Of a stretch of 47,901 bases of DNA, positions 23,868 to 32,342 are shown piece after piece (position 1 is the stretch's first letter; each line of letters opens with the position of its first letter). Position numbers and translations under genes: made by a program. Source of the DNA: Caballeronia megalochromosomata (GTDB lineage Bacteria; Pseudomonadota; Gammaproteobacteria; Burkholderiales; Burkholderiaceae); assembly GCA_001580565.1 (NCBI GenBank), contig LRBF01000228.1, forward strand, positions 1-47,901, written 5' to 3'. The notes beneath the pieces are model-generated. The model was given only the letters and a program-made list of their open reading frames with translations, ran no database searches and was not told the origin of the DNA.

Positions 23868-24968
23868 CTAGCGCGCCATGTCGGCCGCGCGTTCCGCGAT
23901 CGCGAGCGAGGCCGTCAATCCCGGCGATTCGATCCCGAACAGGTTCACGAGCCCCGGCACGCCGTGCGCCGACTTGCCCTGAATCACGAAATCCGCCGCC
24001 GCCTGACCCGGACCGGACAACTTCGGCCGGATGCCCGCGTAGGCGGGCTGCAATGCGTCGTCGGGCAGGCTCGGCCAGTACGCGCGGATCGCGGCGTAGA
24101 ACGATTCCGCGCGACGCGGATCGACGTCGTAGTTGAGCGCCTGCACCCATTCGACGTCCGGGCCGAACTTCGCCTGGCCGCCGAGATCGATCGTCAGATG
24201 CACGCCGAGGCCCGCTTCGTTGGGCATCGGATAGATCAGCCGCTCGAACGGCGCGCGTCCGCTCACGCTGAAGTAATTACCCTTGGCGAAGTAGAGCGGC
24301 GGCACGTGGCGGTCGTCGAGGCCGCGAATGCTGCGCGCGATCGCGTTCGCCTGAAGTCCCGCGCTGTTGATCAGATACGACGCCCGGAAGCGCGCGGGCG
24401 CCTCGCCGCCCGTCTCGACGATGAAGCAGCCCTCGCGTGCATCGATGGATGCCACCGGCGTATGGAACACGATGTTCGCGCCATGGCTCTCCGCCTCGCC
24501 CTGGAGCGCGAGCATGTACTGATGACTGTCGACGATGCCCGTCAGCGGCGACCACACCGCCTCGACGCATTGCAGTTGCGGCTCCATCTCCGCCGCCTGC
24601 GCGCCGCTGATGCGTTCCAGCCCCTTGACGCGATTTTCGATGCCCTTCTGCTGGAGCGCCGCCAGTTGCGGCACCTGATTGCGCGCGGTGGCGACGAGCA
24701 GCTTGCCGCATTGCCGGTGCGGCACGCCATGCGCCCGGCAGAACTCGTAGAGCATGTCGCGCCCGCGCAGGCACAACTCGGCCTTCAGCGAACCGCGCGG
24801 ATAGTAGATGCCCGCGTGAATCACCTCGCTGTTGCGCGAGCTCGTGCCGACGCCGATGGCCTCGCCCGATTCCAGCACGATGACTTCGCGTCCGCGCATC
24901 GCCAGGGCGCGAGCGATCGCCAGTCCGACGACGCCCGCTCCGATCACTACGCACTCGATCCGCTCCAT
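23868..24968 (-). CDS. FAD-dependent oxidoreductase, L-2-hydroxyglutarate oxidase (LhgO)-like
   Basis: A 366-residue DAO-family flavoprotein. The FAD-binding loop VVIGAGVVGLAIARAL is at the N-terminus, followed by SSRNSEVIHAGIYYP, the segment typical of L-2-hydroxyglutarate oxidases and related L-2-hydroxyacid oxidases, and a C-terminal GIESPGLTASLAIA. It likely oxidises an L-2-hydroxy acid to the 2-oxo acid, passing electrons to the quinone pool or O2. I prefer ATG 24968; a GTG four codons upstream (24980) is possible. It is a single gene. Confidence 0.85.
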   Translation of the reverse strand: MERIECVVIGAGVVGLAIARALAMRGREVIVLESGEAIGVGTSSRNSEVIHAGIYYPRGSLKAELCLRGRDMLYEFCRAHGVPHRQCGKLLVATARNQVPQLAALQQKGIENRVKGLERISGAQAAEMEPQLQCVEAVWSPLTGIVDSHQYMLALQGEAESHGANIVFHTPVASIDAREGCFIVETGGEAPARFRASYLINSAGLQANAIARSIRGLDDRHVPPLYFAKGNYFSVSGRAPFERLIYPMPNEAGLGVHLTIDLGGQAKFGPDVEWVQALNYDVDPRRAESFYAAIRAYWPSLPDDALQPAYAGIRPKLSGPGQAAADFVIQGKSAHGVPGLVNLFGIESPGLTASLAIAERAADMAR

Positions 24969-25087
24969 GTCCTTTTCCACCGCAGATTTGTCCCAACTAT
25001 TTTACGTTCGGGACTATTGCGCGTTACACAACAAACGCACATTGATTGAATCGTTTTCCGGTGCAATTCAGAAAAAGGCAAGAATCT

Positions 25088-25129
25088 GGCCGCCAGATGT
25101 CAAAAATGACAGGTTTTGGCGGCCTTTTT
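25088..25129. repeat. Nested inverted repeat / hairpin with T-run
   Basis: GGCCGCCA (25088-25095) pairs with TGGCGGCC (25117-25124), and TGTCA / TGACA pair inside; TTTTT follows on the plus strand. It lies just past the AAA+ gene, which is on the minus strand, so its T-run faces the wrong way for that gene. It could be a bidirectional terminator or a regulatory hairpin upstream of the FAD oxidoreductase. Confidence 0.5.
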
Positions 25130-25152
25130 GGCAATTTCTCAAAAACGGCTTT

Positions 25153-26130
25153 TTAGAAACCGATCGCTTTCCTGCGCGAATTGCGCTCCAGCTGGATATC
25201 GCGCGCCTCGATGTGATGCCTCTGGTCGATCCGCGCGTTACCGAACGCATTAAGCACCGCACGCCGCATGCCACGCGGCGACGCCTGTGTGAGCGCGTCG
25301 AGCGGCGCATCGCCGAGTGTTTCCGGGAAGCGCGCGCCCCACGCGTGAGCATTGCGGATTTCGGCGTAAATCGACTGTGCGATGCGCCGCGCGCCGTCGC
25401 GATCCGGCGGCGGAACCTCGTAGACGTTCATGCGGTTCAGGAGCGGCTCCGGAATCGCGCGCGCGTCGTTGGCCGTGGCGATCCACACGACATTGCCCGC
25501 GTTGATCGGCACTTCGGCGAATTCATCGATGAAAGTCTGCGCCGTGTCGTGTTCGAGCAGCGCGTAAAGCGCGCCGAGCGGATCGTATTGCGCGTCGCCG
25601 GTGGCCTTGTCGATTTCATCGACCGTCATCACGGGATTCGCGTAGCTGCCGTTGACGAGCGCGTCGAAGACCTTGCCGGGCTTCGCGTTGCGCCACTGCG
25701 ACGACGCGCCCGACAGAATCCAGCCCGCCGTGAGCGAGCTCATCGCCACGTAATGACAGGACGTGCCGAGCAGCCGCGCGAGCTGTTTCGCGAAATGCGT
25801 CTTGCCGATGCCCGGCTCGCCGAGCAGCAGCATCGGCATGAGTTCGAGGCGATCCTCGGTTTCGAGACACAGCGCGATCTGCTTGCGGATATCGGCGAGC
25901 GGTTCCTCGAAGTTCGGCAGATCGGCGGCGAGATCGTCGACGGACGGCATGCGGTTCGGCTTCACGCAAAAGCGCAGGTTGCCCACCTTCAGCATCTTTT
26001 CGTAAGTGGCGCGCAAGGCGTCGCTCGCGCCTTCGGGCAGGTCGTTGAGCGCGGATTCCACGTCGTCGAGACTGTAGACCTTGCTGAACGATGCCACCGC
26101 CAGTTCCTGTTTCACCACGGCCGTCGTCAT
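25153..26130 (-). CDS. MoxR-like AAA+ ATPase
   Basis: A 325-residue AAA+ ATPase. Walker A is GEPGIGKTHFAKQLARLL and Walker B VMTVDEIDKA, with sensor 1 in VVWIATANDARAIPEPLLNR, so all catalytic parts are present. The N-terminal about 100 residues lack a recognised domain. The arrangement resembles MoxR/Lon-related remodelling ATPases, but no VWA-domain or protease partner is encoded beside it, so its client is unknown. Start is taken at ATG 26130 (MTTAVVKQE) after GACGGGGTGTGAC; in-frame Met 26145 and a frame to 26208 are less likely. It is a single gene. Confidence 0.85.
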   Translation of the reverse strand: MTTAVVKQELAVASFSKVYSLDDVESALNDLPEGASDALRATYEKMLKVGNLRFCVKPNRMPSVDDLAADLPNFEEPLADIRKQIALCLETEDRLELMPMLLLGEPGIGKTHFAKQLARLLGTSCHYVAMSSLTAGWILSGASSQWRNAKPGKVFDALVNGSYANPVMTVDEIDKATGDAQYDPLGALYALLEHDTAQTFIDEFAEVPINAGNVVWIATANDARAIPEPLLNRMNVYEVPPPDRDGARRIAQSIYAEIRNAHAWGARFPETLGDAPLDALTQASPRGMRRAVLNAFGNARIDQRHHIEARDIQLERNSRRKAIGF

Positions 26131-26459
26131 GTCACACCCCGTCATGTATTTATGGTCGACGAGTTCAGTGTATCGACGCCAAAACCGCGTGCAAGCGAGC
26201 AGTCGCACACGTGTGCTGCTAATTGGGACGCCCGTTTCAATCGATAAAGCCGTGGTGGGCGCGCGCTAGTATCATCGTCGGGATCGACGTGGCGGGCGGG
26301 TTCGAAATCTGCTGCGTCCGCAATGGTCTATTTAGGCGAGCGCGATGAACCCGACCCGCGCCGCCGTGTCACAGGGAAGTCGCCGGGAACGCCGATCCCG
26401 TGGCGCGCTCGTCAAAGCGCGCCGCCATCCGAACAGTCCGCGCGCAGGAGTCGCCTTCA

Positions 26460-26981
26460 ATGCATAAAACGCTACGCACCGTCTTTCTGAATACCGCGCT
26501 CGTGACGCTCGCCAGTCTTGTCGCGCCCGGCGCGCACGCGCAGACCACGCCGGCGCAGCCGGTGAACTGGGAATTGCAGGTCATGCGCGACGGGCAACAG
26601 ATCGACTCGTTCTCCGGCACGACGAACGTCGGCCAGGCGCGCACCGACACGCATCACAACAAGGTGCGAAACAGCGTCGGCTGCGCGGATCAGCCCGCGG
26701 GCGACATCGACCTGCAACGCACGATCACCATCTCGCCGACGCACGCGAGCGCCGACGACATCACGCTCGCCATCGATGCGCAGGAAACCTTGCAGGAAGA
26801 CAGCACGCGCGCATCGCCGTCCGGCTGCAAGCTGCCGCCGGTGCCGCGCCAGGTGAGCGGCTCGCATCCGGGGCTCGTGCTCAAGCCGGGCGAATGGGGG
26901 CAATGGCAGATCATCGACAGCAACCCGTCGCTCATCTATCGGGTGCGCGCGAGCCTGGGCTCGTCGACGGCGGCGCAATGA
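26460..26981 (+). CDS. Exported protein of unknown function
   Basis: A 173-residue protein with a clear Sec signal (hydrophobic TALVTLASLVAPGAHA, cleavage before QTTPAQP). The mature part is a predicted beta-rich periplasmic domain with two cysteines (VGCADQ and SGCKLP) that could form a disulfide. I do not recognise the family. AGGAG precedes the ATG by about 12 bp. The 250-bp gap upstream (26209-26459) shows no gene I can support. It reads toward the EEP-family gene 31 bp downstream and may share its transcript. Confidence 0.72.
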   Translation: MHKTLRTVFLNTALVTLASLVAPGAHAQTTPAQPVNWELQVMRDGQQIDSFSGTTNVGQARTDTHHNKVRNSVGCADQPAGDIDLQRTITISPTHASADDITLAIDAQETLQEDSTRASPSGCKLPPVPRQVSGSHPGLVLKPGEWGQWQIIDSNPSLIYRVRASLGSSTAAQ

Positions 26982-27012
26982 CAATCGCGGTGACATAGAC
27001 TCCAAAGAACGC

Positions 27013-27819
27013 ATGCGAAACCCAGAACATCTTCCGCCAGGCCCCTCCGCTCATTCGGCCACGCCGGATTTCACGGCGGTGAGCTGGAATCTGCACAAGG
27101 GCCGTTCGCCCCTCGGCTTGCGCGCGTGGACCGCGATGCAGCGGTGGGTTCAGACCACCAACGCGGACGTCTATTTTCTTCAGGAAGCCATGGCGCGGCG
27201 CATGCCGCAGCCCGTGCTCGCGAGCGGATTCGGCAAGCCGCTCAACGCGCCGCTCGACGACGTCTGGCATTGCCAGGCGACCGAGATCGCCACCGCGCTC
27301 GAACTGCAGATCGCGCTCGGGCCGAACGTGTTCAAGCCATCGTGGCGCCACGGCAACGCGATTCTCTCGCCGCATCCGCTCGATCTTTCCGGGCGCTGGG
27401 ATATCTCCGCGCATCGTTTCGAGAAACGCGGGCTGCTGGTCGCGCGCGCGACGTTCGCCGGTCAGTCGGTCACGCTGCTATGCGCGCACCTCGCGCTGAC
27501 GCGTCAGGCGCGGCTGCGGCAGATGAACTGGATCGCGCACTGGATTGCGAAGGAGGCGCCGGAAGGCCCGCTCGTGCTCGCGGGCGATTTCAACGACTGG
27601 CGCAACGACTCCGTGCCGCTCTTCGCTGAGCTCGGCATGAGCGAAGTCGCAACGATGCTCGGCGAATCGGGCCGCACTTTCCCGGCGTTCTCGCCCGCGC
27701 TCGCGCTCGACAAGATGTTCGTGCGCGGCCTGAGGCCGGTCGAATGGCTCGTGCCGACGCAGGACACCGCGTGGCTGTCGGATCACCTGCCGTACATGGC
27801 GCGGCTGCGCGTGGATTGA
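27013..27819 (+). CDS. Endonuclease/exonuclease/phosphatase-family protein
   Basis: A 268-residue member of the EEP (DNase I-like) metal-dependent phosphodiesterase superfamily, resembling YbhP. Conserved residues are in SWNLHKGRS (metal/phosphate Asn), FLQEAMA (Glu), GNAILSPHPL, CAHLALTRQAR (His), AGDFNDW (Asp-Asn pair) and the C-terminal LSDHLPY (Asp-His). It probably acts on nucleic acid or a phospholipid; the real substrate is open. It converges on the response-regulator gene with an 8-bp gap and no visible terminator. Confidence 0.9.
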   Translation: MRNPEHLPPGPSAHSATPDFTAVSWNLHKGRSPLGLRAWTAMQRWVQTTNADVYFLQEAMARRMPQPVLASGFGKPLNAPLDDVWHCQATEIATALELQIALGPNVFKPSWRHGNAILSPHPLDLSGRWDISAHRFEKRGLLVARATFAGQSVTLLCAHLALTRQARLRQMNWIAHWIAKEAPEGPLVLAGDFNDWRNDSVPLFAELGMSEVATMLGESGRTFPAFSPALALDKMFVRGLRPVEWLVPTQDTAWLSDHLPYMARLRVD

Positions 27820-27827
27820 AAGCGCGC

Positions 27828-28229
27828 TTACGCTCGCGGCCCCGCGAGCAGCGCTTCCAGATCAGTGAGGGTGACAGGCTTCGTCAGATGATGATCGAAG
27901 CCGGCGTCGCGCGCGCTCTGACGGTCGGCGTCGCTGCCCCAGCCGGTCAATGCGAGCAGCAACACGCTTCGCGTCGCCTCGCGCTTTCTCATTTCGCGCG
28001 CGACATCGAAGCCGCTCATGCCCGGCAAGCCGATATCGAGCACGACCACATCGGGTTTGAAATCATCGATCGATGCGAGCGCGCGCGGACCGTCATGCTC
28101 TGTGCGCACTTCATGGCCGAGCGCTTCGAGCAGCATCGACATGGCGAGCGCCGCATCGGCGCTGTCGTCGACGAGCAGAATGCGGCGGCTCTGCGCCGCG
28201 CCGCCGCTTGCTCCGGCGGTGGTGTTCAT
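27828..28229 (-). CDS. Receiver-only (CheY-like) response regulator
   Basis: A 133-residue single receiver domain. LLVDDSADAA, the phospho-acceptor in VVLDIGLPGM, Thr in ALTGWGSD and Lys in LTKPVT are all kept. The N-terminal about 15 residues are disordered (Ala/Gly/Ser-rich). The ALTGWG...AGFDHHLTKP block is close to that of the receiver at 17065-17430, so the two are probably paralogues. No kinase is nearby. Confidence 0.9.
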   Translation of the reverse strand: MNTTAGASGGAAQSRRILLVDDSADAALAMSMLLEALGHEVRTEHDGPRALASIDDFKPDVVVLDIGLPGMSGFDVAREMRKREATRSVLLLALTGWGSDADRQSARDAGFDHHLTKPVTLTDLEALLAGPRA

Positions 28230-28411
28230 GCAATTCCCCGTGATTCGTCGCCGCGCGCAACCGGTGTTCCGGCCCTCGCACGACTTTATTGAGATGATTC
28301 GGGAAATGTAGCACAGCGTGCTGTTACGTCAGAAAATGAACCCGCAATCACGATGCACGGCCGCTCTGCTATCGTGAATGCTTCATCCGCCGCCGTTGCC
28401 GCACCGCCGCC

Positions 28412-29008
28412 ATGTTCGATCTTTTCGACGACATTCCCAAGCCCGACATCGAGTGGCATCCGGACTGGATCGATGCCGACGAAGGCTCCGACCTGATGGG
28501 CGCGCTGATCGCGGAAGTCGGCTGGCAGCAGGACACGATGACCACGCCCGGCGGCCGCGTGCCGCTGCCGCGCCTGACCGCGTGGCAGGGCGAGCCGGAC
28601 GCGGTCTACGTCTATTCGGGCATCCGCAACGTGCCGCAGCCGTGGACGCCCGCAGTCGCGCATTTGCGCGAGCGCGCCGAAGACGCGTGCGGCGCGCGCT
28701 TCAACAGCGTGCTCTTGAACCGCTATCGCGGCGGCCTCGACAGCATGGGCTGGCATGCGGACAAGGAACGCGAACTCGGGCCTGAGCCGCTGATCGCATC
28801 GGTGAGTCTGGGCGCGACGCGCACCTTCGAGTTCCGTCACGCGCGCACCCAAACCACGCACACGCTCGCGCTGACGCACGGCAGCCTGCTCGTGATGCGC
28901 GGGCGCACGCAACAGGAATGGGTACATCGCGTGCCGAAGGAGCCGGGCGCGCGCGGCGAGCGCATCAATCTGACTTTCCGCTGGGTCGATGCGTCGAAGC
29001 GCAAATGA
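28412..29008 (+). CDS. AlkB-family 2-oxoglutarate/Fe(II) dioxygenase
   Basis: A 198-residue dioxygenase of the AlkB family, which removes alkyl groups from 1-methyladenine and 3-methylcytosine in DNA or RNA. The HxD iron motif is His115-Asp117 (GWHADKERE), the distal His is His172 (EWVHRVPK), and the 2-oxoglutarate arginines are in RGERINLTFRW (Arg183, Arg190). It lies alone and converges on the RidA gene with a 6-bp gap. Whether it repairs nucleic acid or acts on another substrate is not readable, but the family is clear. Confidence 0.95.
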   Translation: MFDLFDDIPKPDIEWHPDWIDADEGSDLMGALIAEVGWQQDTMTTPGGRVPLPRLTAWQGEPDAVYVYSGIRNVPQPWTPAVAHLRERAEDACGARFNSVLLNRYRGGLDSMGWHADKERELGPEPLIASVSLGATRTFEFRHARTQTTHTLALTHGSLLVMRGRTQQEWVHRVPKEPGARGERINLTFRWVDASKRK

Positions 29009-29014
29009 ACTCGC

Positions 29015-29413
29015 CTACGTACGCCGGGCGACGAAATCGATCTCCACGAGCGCATCGCGCGCGAGCCCAGTAACGCCGACGCACGTGCGCGCCGGCAACG
29101 GCTTAGGCAGAAAGTACGAGCGATACACCGCGTTCATCGCGTCATAGTCGCGCTTGAATTCGGTCAGGAAAATGCGCACGCTGACCACGTTGTCCAGCGT
29201 CAGTCCCACGCCATTGAGCACGAGAATCAGGTTGTCCATCACGCGACGCGTCTGCGCGGCGACGCCTTCGGGCAGTGGCGCGTTGTCGTCGTTCGGATCG
29301 GTCGGCATTTGGCCGGTGAGGAATACCCAGCCGTCGGCTTCGGCCGCGTGCGAGAAAGGGCCGACGGGCGTCGGCGCGGCGTCGACCATCGTGAATTTGG
29401 GCAGTTGGCTCAC
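29015..29413 (-). CDS. RidA-family (YjgF/UK114) protein
   Basis: A 132-residue RidA-superfamily protein. Family segments are GPFSHAAEADGWVFLTGQMP near residue 18, MDNLILVLNGVGLTLDNVV near 59, and the C-terminal PARTCVGVTGLARDALVEIDF with the conserved Arg. RidA itself hydrolyses reactive enamine/imine intermediates, but the family has several subgroups, and catalysis here is only inferred. No partner gene is adjacent. Confidence 0.93.
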   Translation of the reverse strand: MSQLPKFTMVDAAPTPVGPFSHAAEADGWVFLTGQMPTDPNDDNAPLPEGVAAQTRRVMDNLILVLNGVGLTLDNVVSVRIFLTEFKRDYDAMNAVYRSYFLPKPLPARTCVGVTGLARDALVEIDFVARRT

Positions 29414-29494
29414 TTCGTCTCCTCGTTTTGCTTTCGTCTGTTCCGAACCGGCACGTTAGCGCGCCAAAATTGCGCGCGTGAACGAACGCGCCGC

Positions 29495-29533
29495 GCATAA
29501 AAAACGCGGCGCAGCCTTTCGGCCCGCCGCGTT
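29495..29533 (-). terminator. Terminator after the Trp/Arg-rich small protein gene
   Basis: On the minus strand a 9-bp stem (29525-29533 with 29503-29511) is followed by TTTTTTATG. It lies 23 bp past the stop of the gene at 29556-29837. Confidence 0.85.
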
Positions 29534-29555
29534 CGATTGCGCGATTCCCCGCGTC

Positions 29556-29837
29556 TTACCACTCGTGACGCTCGCGCCAGCGTTCCTCGCGGCGCATCTC
29601 ATGATGCCAGCGGCGCTCGCGCCATTCGTGACGGCGCCATTCGCGCTCACGCCACTGGTCCCGGCGATAACCGTAACCGTCGCCATATCCGTAATAGCCG
29701 ACCGGCACCGCGGGCTGCGCATACACCGGCACGCCGACGCCCACGGCAACATCGACATGCGCATTCGCCGACGCCGAGATTGCAAGCGCTGCGAGCCCCG
29801 CCAACCCGATCGCCGTTCCAAGAAGTTTCTTCTTCAT
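29556..29837 (-). CDS. Small exported Trp/Arg/Glu-rich protein
   Basis: A 93-residue protein with a Sec signal (MKKKLLGTAIGLAGLAALAI, cleavage after ANA) and a mature part in two blocks: a Gly/Tyr/Val-rich stretch (VGVPVYAQPAV, GYYGYGDGYGYR) and a tail of repeated WRE/WRR/HEWRER units to the C-terminus. Start at ATG 29837 is set by AAGGAG. Similar small envelope proteins with Tyr/Trp/Arg-rich tails are common in Burkholderia, but no function is known to me. Confidence 0.75.
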   Translation of the reverse strand: MKKKLLGTAIGLAGLAALAISASANAHVDVAVGVGVPVYAQPAVPVGYYGYGDGYGYRRDQWREREWRRHEWRERRWHHEMRREERWRERHEW

Positions 29838-29962
29838 GTCGCTTTCTCCTTGCACCGAGTGCTCTGTGAGTCAGTGCAGTCTAAGAAGCGATGCCGGATA
29901 CAGGTGCAACGGGTTTGCCAGAAAGGTAACGTCAGGTAACGGTCAGGTAAAACGAATGTGCC

Positions 29963-30385
29963 CTAGCGCACGCGTTTGCCGGAAGCATCGATGACGACTT
30001 CGCCGTCCTCTTTCGTGAACGGTCCTTTCTGCGCCTCGGGCAGGATATCGAGCACGAGCTCCGACGGACGGCACAGCCGCGCGCCCTTCGGCGTCTCGAC
30101 GAACGGTCGGTTGATGAGGATCGGATGCGCGAGCATCGCGTCGACGAGTTGATCGTCGGTAAGGCTCGTGTCGTCGAGGCCGAGCTCGGCGTACGGCGTG
30201 CCTTTTTCGCGCAGTGCCTCGCGCACGGAAAGCCCCGCGCGCGCGATCAGCGCAACCAGCGTTTCGCGGCTGGGCGGATGCGTCAGATACTCGATCACAA
30301 CCGGTTCGATGCCCGCGTTGCGGATCAGTGCGAGCGTATTGCGCGAGGTTCCGCACTGCGGATTGTGGTAGATGGTGACGGTCAT
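29963..30385 (-). CDS. arsC: Arsenate reductase (glutaredoxin-type ArsC)
   Basis: A 140-residue ArsC-family protein. The catalytic Cys is in YHNPQCGTSRNTL (about residue 11), and the conserved arginines lie in LINRPFVETPKGARLCRPSE. It would reduce arsenate to arsenite with glutathione and glutaredoxin. No arsR, arsB or acr3 gene is adjacent, so it may be a housekeeping arsC-like gene (YfgD type) rather than part of an arsenic resistance operon. ATG 30385 is preferred over an upstream frame extension. Confidence 0.92.
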   Translation of the reverse strand: MTVTIYHNPQCGTSRNTLALIRNAGIEPVVIEYLTHPPSRETLVALIARAGLSVREALREKGTPYAELGLDDTSLTDDQLVDAMLAHPILINRPFVETPKGARLCRPSELVLDILPEAQKGPFTKEDGEVVIDASGKRVR

Positions 30386-30833
30386 ATGTCGCAATGTCCC
30401 TGCGTACGTGAGTGAGCGTGATGGCACGCCTCGCATTCTAGAACCGAAGCCGCGATGACGCGACCGACAGGCTCGCGCCACGCGCGCGACGGTATCCGTG
30501 AGGCAAGATCAATTGTGCTGTTCATTCGGACATCCACGGCCTATAACGAAGTGTGCAGCGCGGCATGCGTCTTCTGCGGACCCGCGGGTCCCATTCGCCG
30601 GCAAGCGCACCGGCGCTCCGTCTGCATCGCATCGGCGAGATGCCGTGCGTGAATCGCATACGAACAAGTTCGGGAAACCGGCCACGGCACACGCAGCCAC
30701 GCCGGCAACCGGCGCCGATTTCCGTCCGGCCGCCGCGCCACGCATGGCACGCTCCGTGCGGAACAACGATCCGAACCAGCGAACAGCGTTACGCGGTGTT
30801 CACGCGAGCGCACCTTCCGATCAAGGAGTCGAC
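30386..30833. other. Intergenic stretch without a supportable gene
   Basis: A 448-bp gap between arsC and the exported-protein gene at 30834. Several frames are open but none has a good start, ribosome site or familiar product. It probably holds promoters for both neighbours. No strong hairpin was seen. Confidence 0.5.
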
Positions 30834-31136
30834 ATGAAATCACGTATCGCCATGGTGGCGCTCGCCGCCTCGTTATTCGCCGCTGCCGGACTCGCCTCGG
30901 CCCAGCAGACCTACTATCGCACCGCGCAGGTGCCCGGACAGGCCACCGCCGATACCTGGACCGATCCCGGCGCGCCCCAGCAAAGCGCGATGCAAGCCCA
31001 GTCGACCGATATGTCCTATGGCGGCTCGGCGATGACGCGCGGCGAAGCGGGCGCGACCACGATGGGCACGATGGACAGCGCCGCATCGAAGCCCTGCACG
31101 CGCGGGCCGCAATGCAATATCTTCTTCGGCAACTGA
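30834..31136 (+). CDS. Small exported protein of unknown function
   Basis: A 100-residue protein with a Sec signal (MVALAASLFAAAGLASA, cleavage before QQTYYRT). The mature part is low in charge and rich in Gln, Met, Thr, Ala and Gly, with a C-terminal pair of cysteines (PCTRGPQCNIFFGN) that could be a disulfide or metal site. AAGGAG lies 7 bp before the ATG. I do not recognise the family. Confidence 0.72.
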   Translation: MKSRIAMVALAASLFAAAGLASAQQTYYRTAQVPGQATADTWTDPGAPQQSAMQAQSTDMSYGGSAMTRGEAGATTMGTMDSAASKPCTRGPQCNIFFGN

Positions 31137-31240
31137 ACGGCAACCAGACCGGTCCGACTGCGTTAGCATAAGTGCATGACCCACGCGCGTCCGCTCGTAA
31201 CGAGCGGCGCGCTATCCCTTGTTTACACGGAACGGCCATC

Positions 31241-31507
31241 ATGCACCGCGATGAATTTCTCGCACTTCTTTCCAGCGAAGGCTTCGACGAGGTCGTTTCG
31301 GTGACGCGAGAGCCGAACGGTTCACTCGATGTCCACGCACATCCGTTCGAAGCCAAGGCGCTGATTCTCGAAGGCGATCTCACGATCCGCATCGGCGGGA
31401 ACGAGAACACCTATCGCCCGGGCGATGTCTTTCATCTCGCGACGAATATCGAGCATGCGGAGCAGTACGGGCCGGACGGCGTGAGCTATCTCGTCGGCCG
31501 GAAGTAA
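31241..31507 (+). CDS. Small cupin-fold protein
   Basis: An 88-residue single cupin domain with a clear barrel pattern: DVHAHPFEAKALILEGDLTI supplies the first motif (His-x-His) and GDVFHLATNIEHAE the second (His). It probably binds a metal and a small ligand; no reaction is inferable. ATG 31241 (MHRDEFLALLSS) is preferred over GTG 31172, which adds a non-conserved leader. It lies 6 bp before the DUF72 gene and is likely co-transcribed. Confidence 0.8.
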   Translation: MHRDEFLALLSSEGFDEVVSVTREPNGSLDVHAHPFEAKALILEGDLTIRIGGNENTYRPGDVFHLATNIEHAEQYGPDGVSYLVGRK

Positions 31508-31513
31508 CCTTCG

Positions 31514-32329
31514 ATGGCGACCTCCAGGCGCAAGACCGCGCGTATCGTCGTCGGCATCGGCGGATGGACGTTCGAGCCGTGGCGCGGCACGTTTTATCCC
31601 GAAGACCTCGCGCAGAAGCGTGAACTCGAATACGCGAGCCGCGCGCTCACGAGCATCGAGGTGAACGGCACGTTTTATGGGTCGCAGAAGCCCGCGACCT
31701 TCATCAAGTGGCGCGACGAAACACCCGACGATTTCGTGTTTTCGCTCAAGGCGCCGCGCTACGCGATGAATCGCCGTGTGCTCGCCGAAGCGGGCGACAC
31801 GATCGAGCGCTTTTTCGGTAGCGGCGTGCTGGAACTGAAGGACAAGCTCGGTCCGATCAACTGGCAATTCGCGGCGACCAAGAAATTCGATCCCGACGAT
31901 TTCGAGCGCTTTCTGGAACTGCTGCCCGCGAAGGCGGAAGGACGCGCGATTCGTCACGCGGTCGAAGTCCGCCACGAGAGTTTCTGCGATCCGGCCTTCG
32001 TCGCGCTGGCGCGGAAGTATCGCGTCGCGGTGGTGATCGCGGGGGATTCGAAGTATCCGCAGATCGCGGATGTGACCGCGCCGTTCGTCTATGCGCGCAT
32101 CATGGGCACGACGGACAAGCAGGCGAAGGGCTATGCGAAAGCGGCGCTCGATCGATGGGCCGCGCGCGCGAAAACGTGGGCTGAGGGCGGCTCGCCGGAT
32201 GACCTGCAAACCTGCGGCAAGGCGGCGCCGAAGGCCGCATCGCGCGATGTGTTTCTCTACGTCATCAGCGGCTTCAAGGAGCGCAATCCCGCCGCGGCGA
32301 TCGCGCTCATCGAACGATTGAAAGGCTAG
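31514..32329 (+). CDS. DUF72 (YecE-like) protein
   Basis: A 271-residue DUF72 protein with a TIM-barrel-like fold. It opens VGIGGWTFEPWRGTFYP and holds SIEVNGTFYGSQKPATFIKWR and EVRHESFCDPAF, all conserved blocks of the family. The biochemical role is unknown. It follows a small cupin gene by 6 bp, so the two probably form an operon, and it converges on gudD with a 13-bp gap. Confidence 0.92.
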   Translation: MATSRRKTARIVVGIGGWTFEPWRGTFYPEDLAQKRELEYASRALTSIEVNGTFYGSQKPATFIKWRDETPDDFVFSLKAPRYAMNRRVLAEAGDTIERFFGSGVLELKDKLGPINWQFAATKKFDPDDFERFLELLPAKAEGRAIRHAVEVRHESFCDPAFVALARKYRVAVVIAGDSKYPQIADVTAPFVYARIMGTTDKQAKGYAKAALDRWAARAKTWAEGGSPDDLQTCGKAAPKAASRDVFLYVISGFKERNPAAAIALIERLKG

Positions 32330-32342
32330 AAACGCATCGGCC

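Noticed and set aside
26345..26466. Short plus-strand frame of about 40 codons overlapping the exported-protein start at 26460
   Set aside because: Very Arg-rich, no ribosome site and no recognisable product; probably the chance frame of a leader region.
29963..30385. Arsenic resistance operon
   Set aside because: Only an arsC-like gene is present; no arsR, efflux or arsH gene lies on either side.
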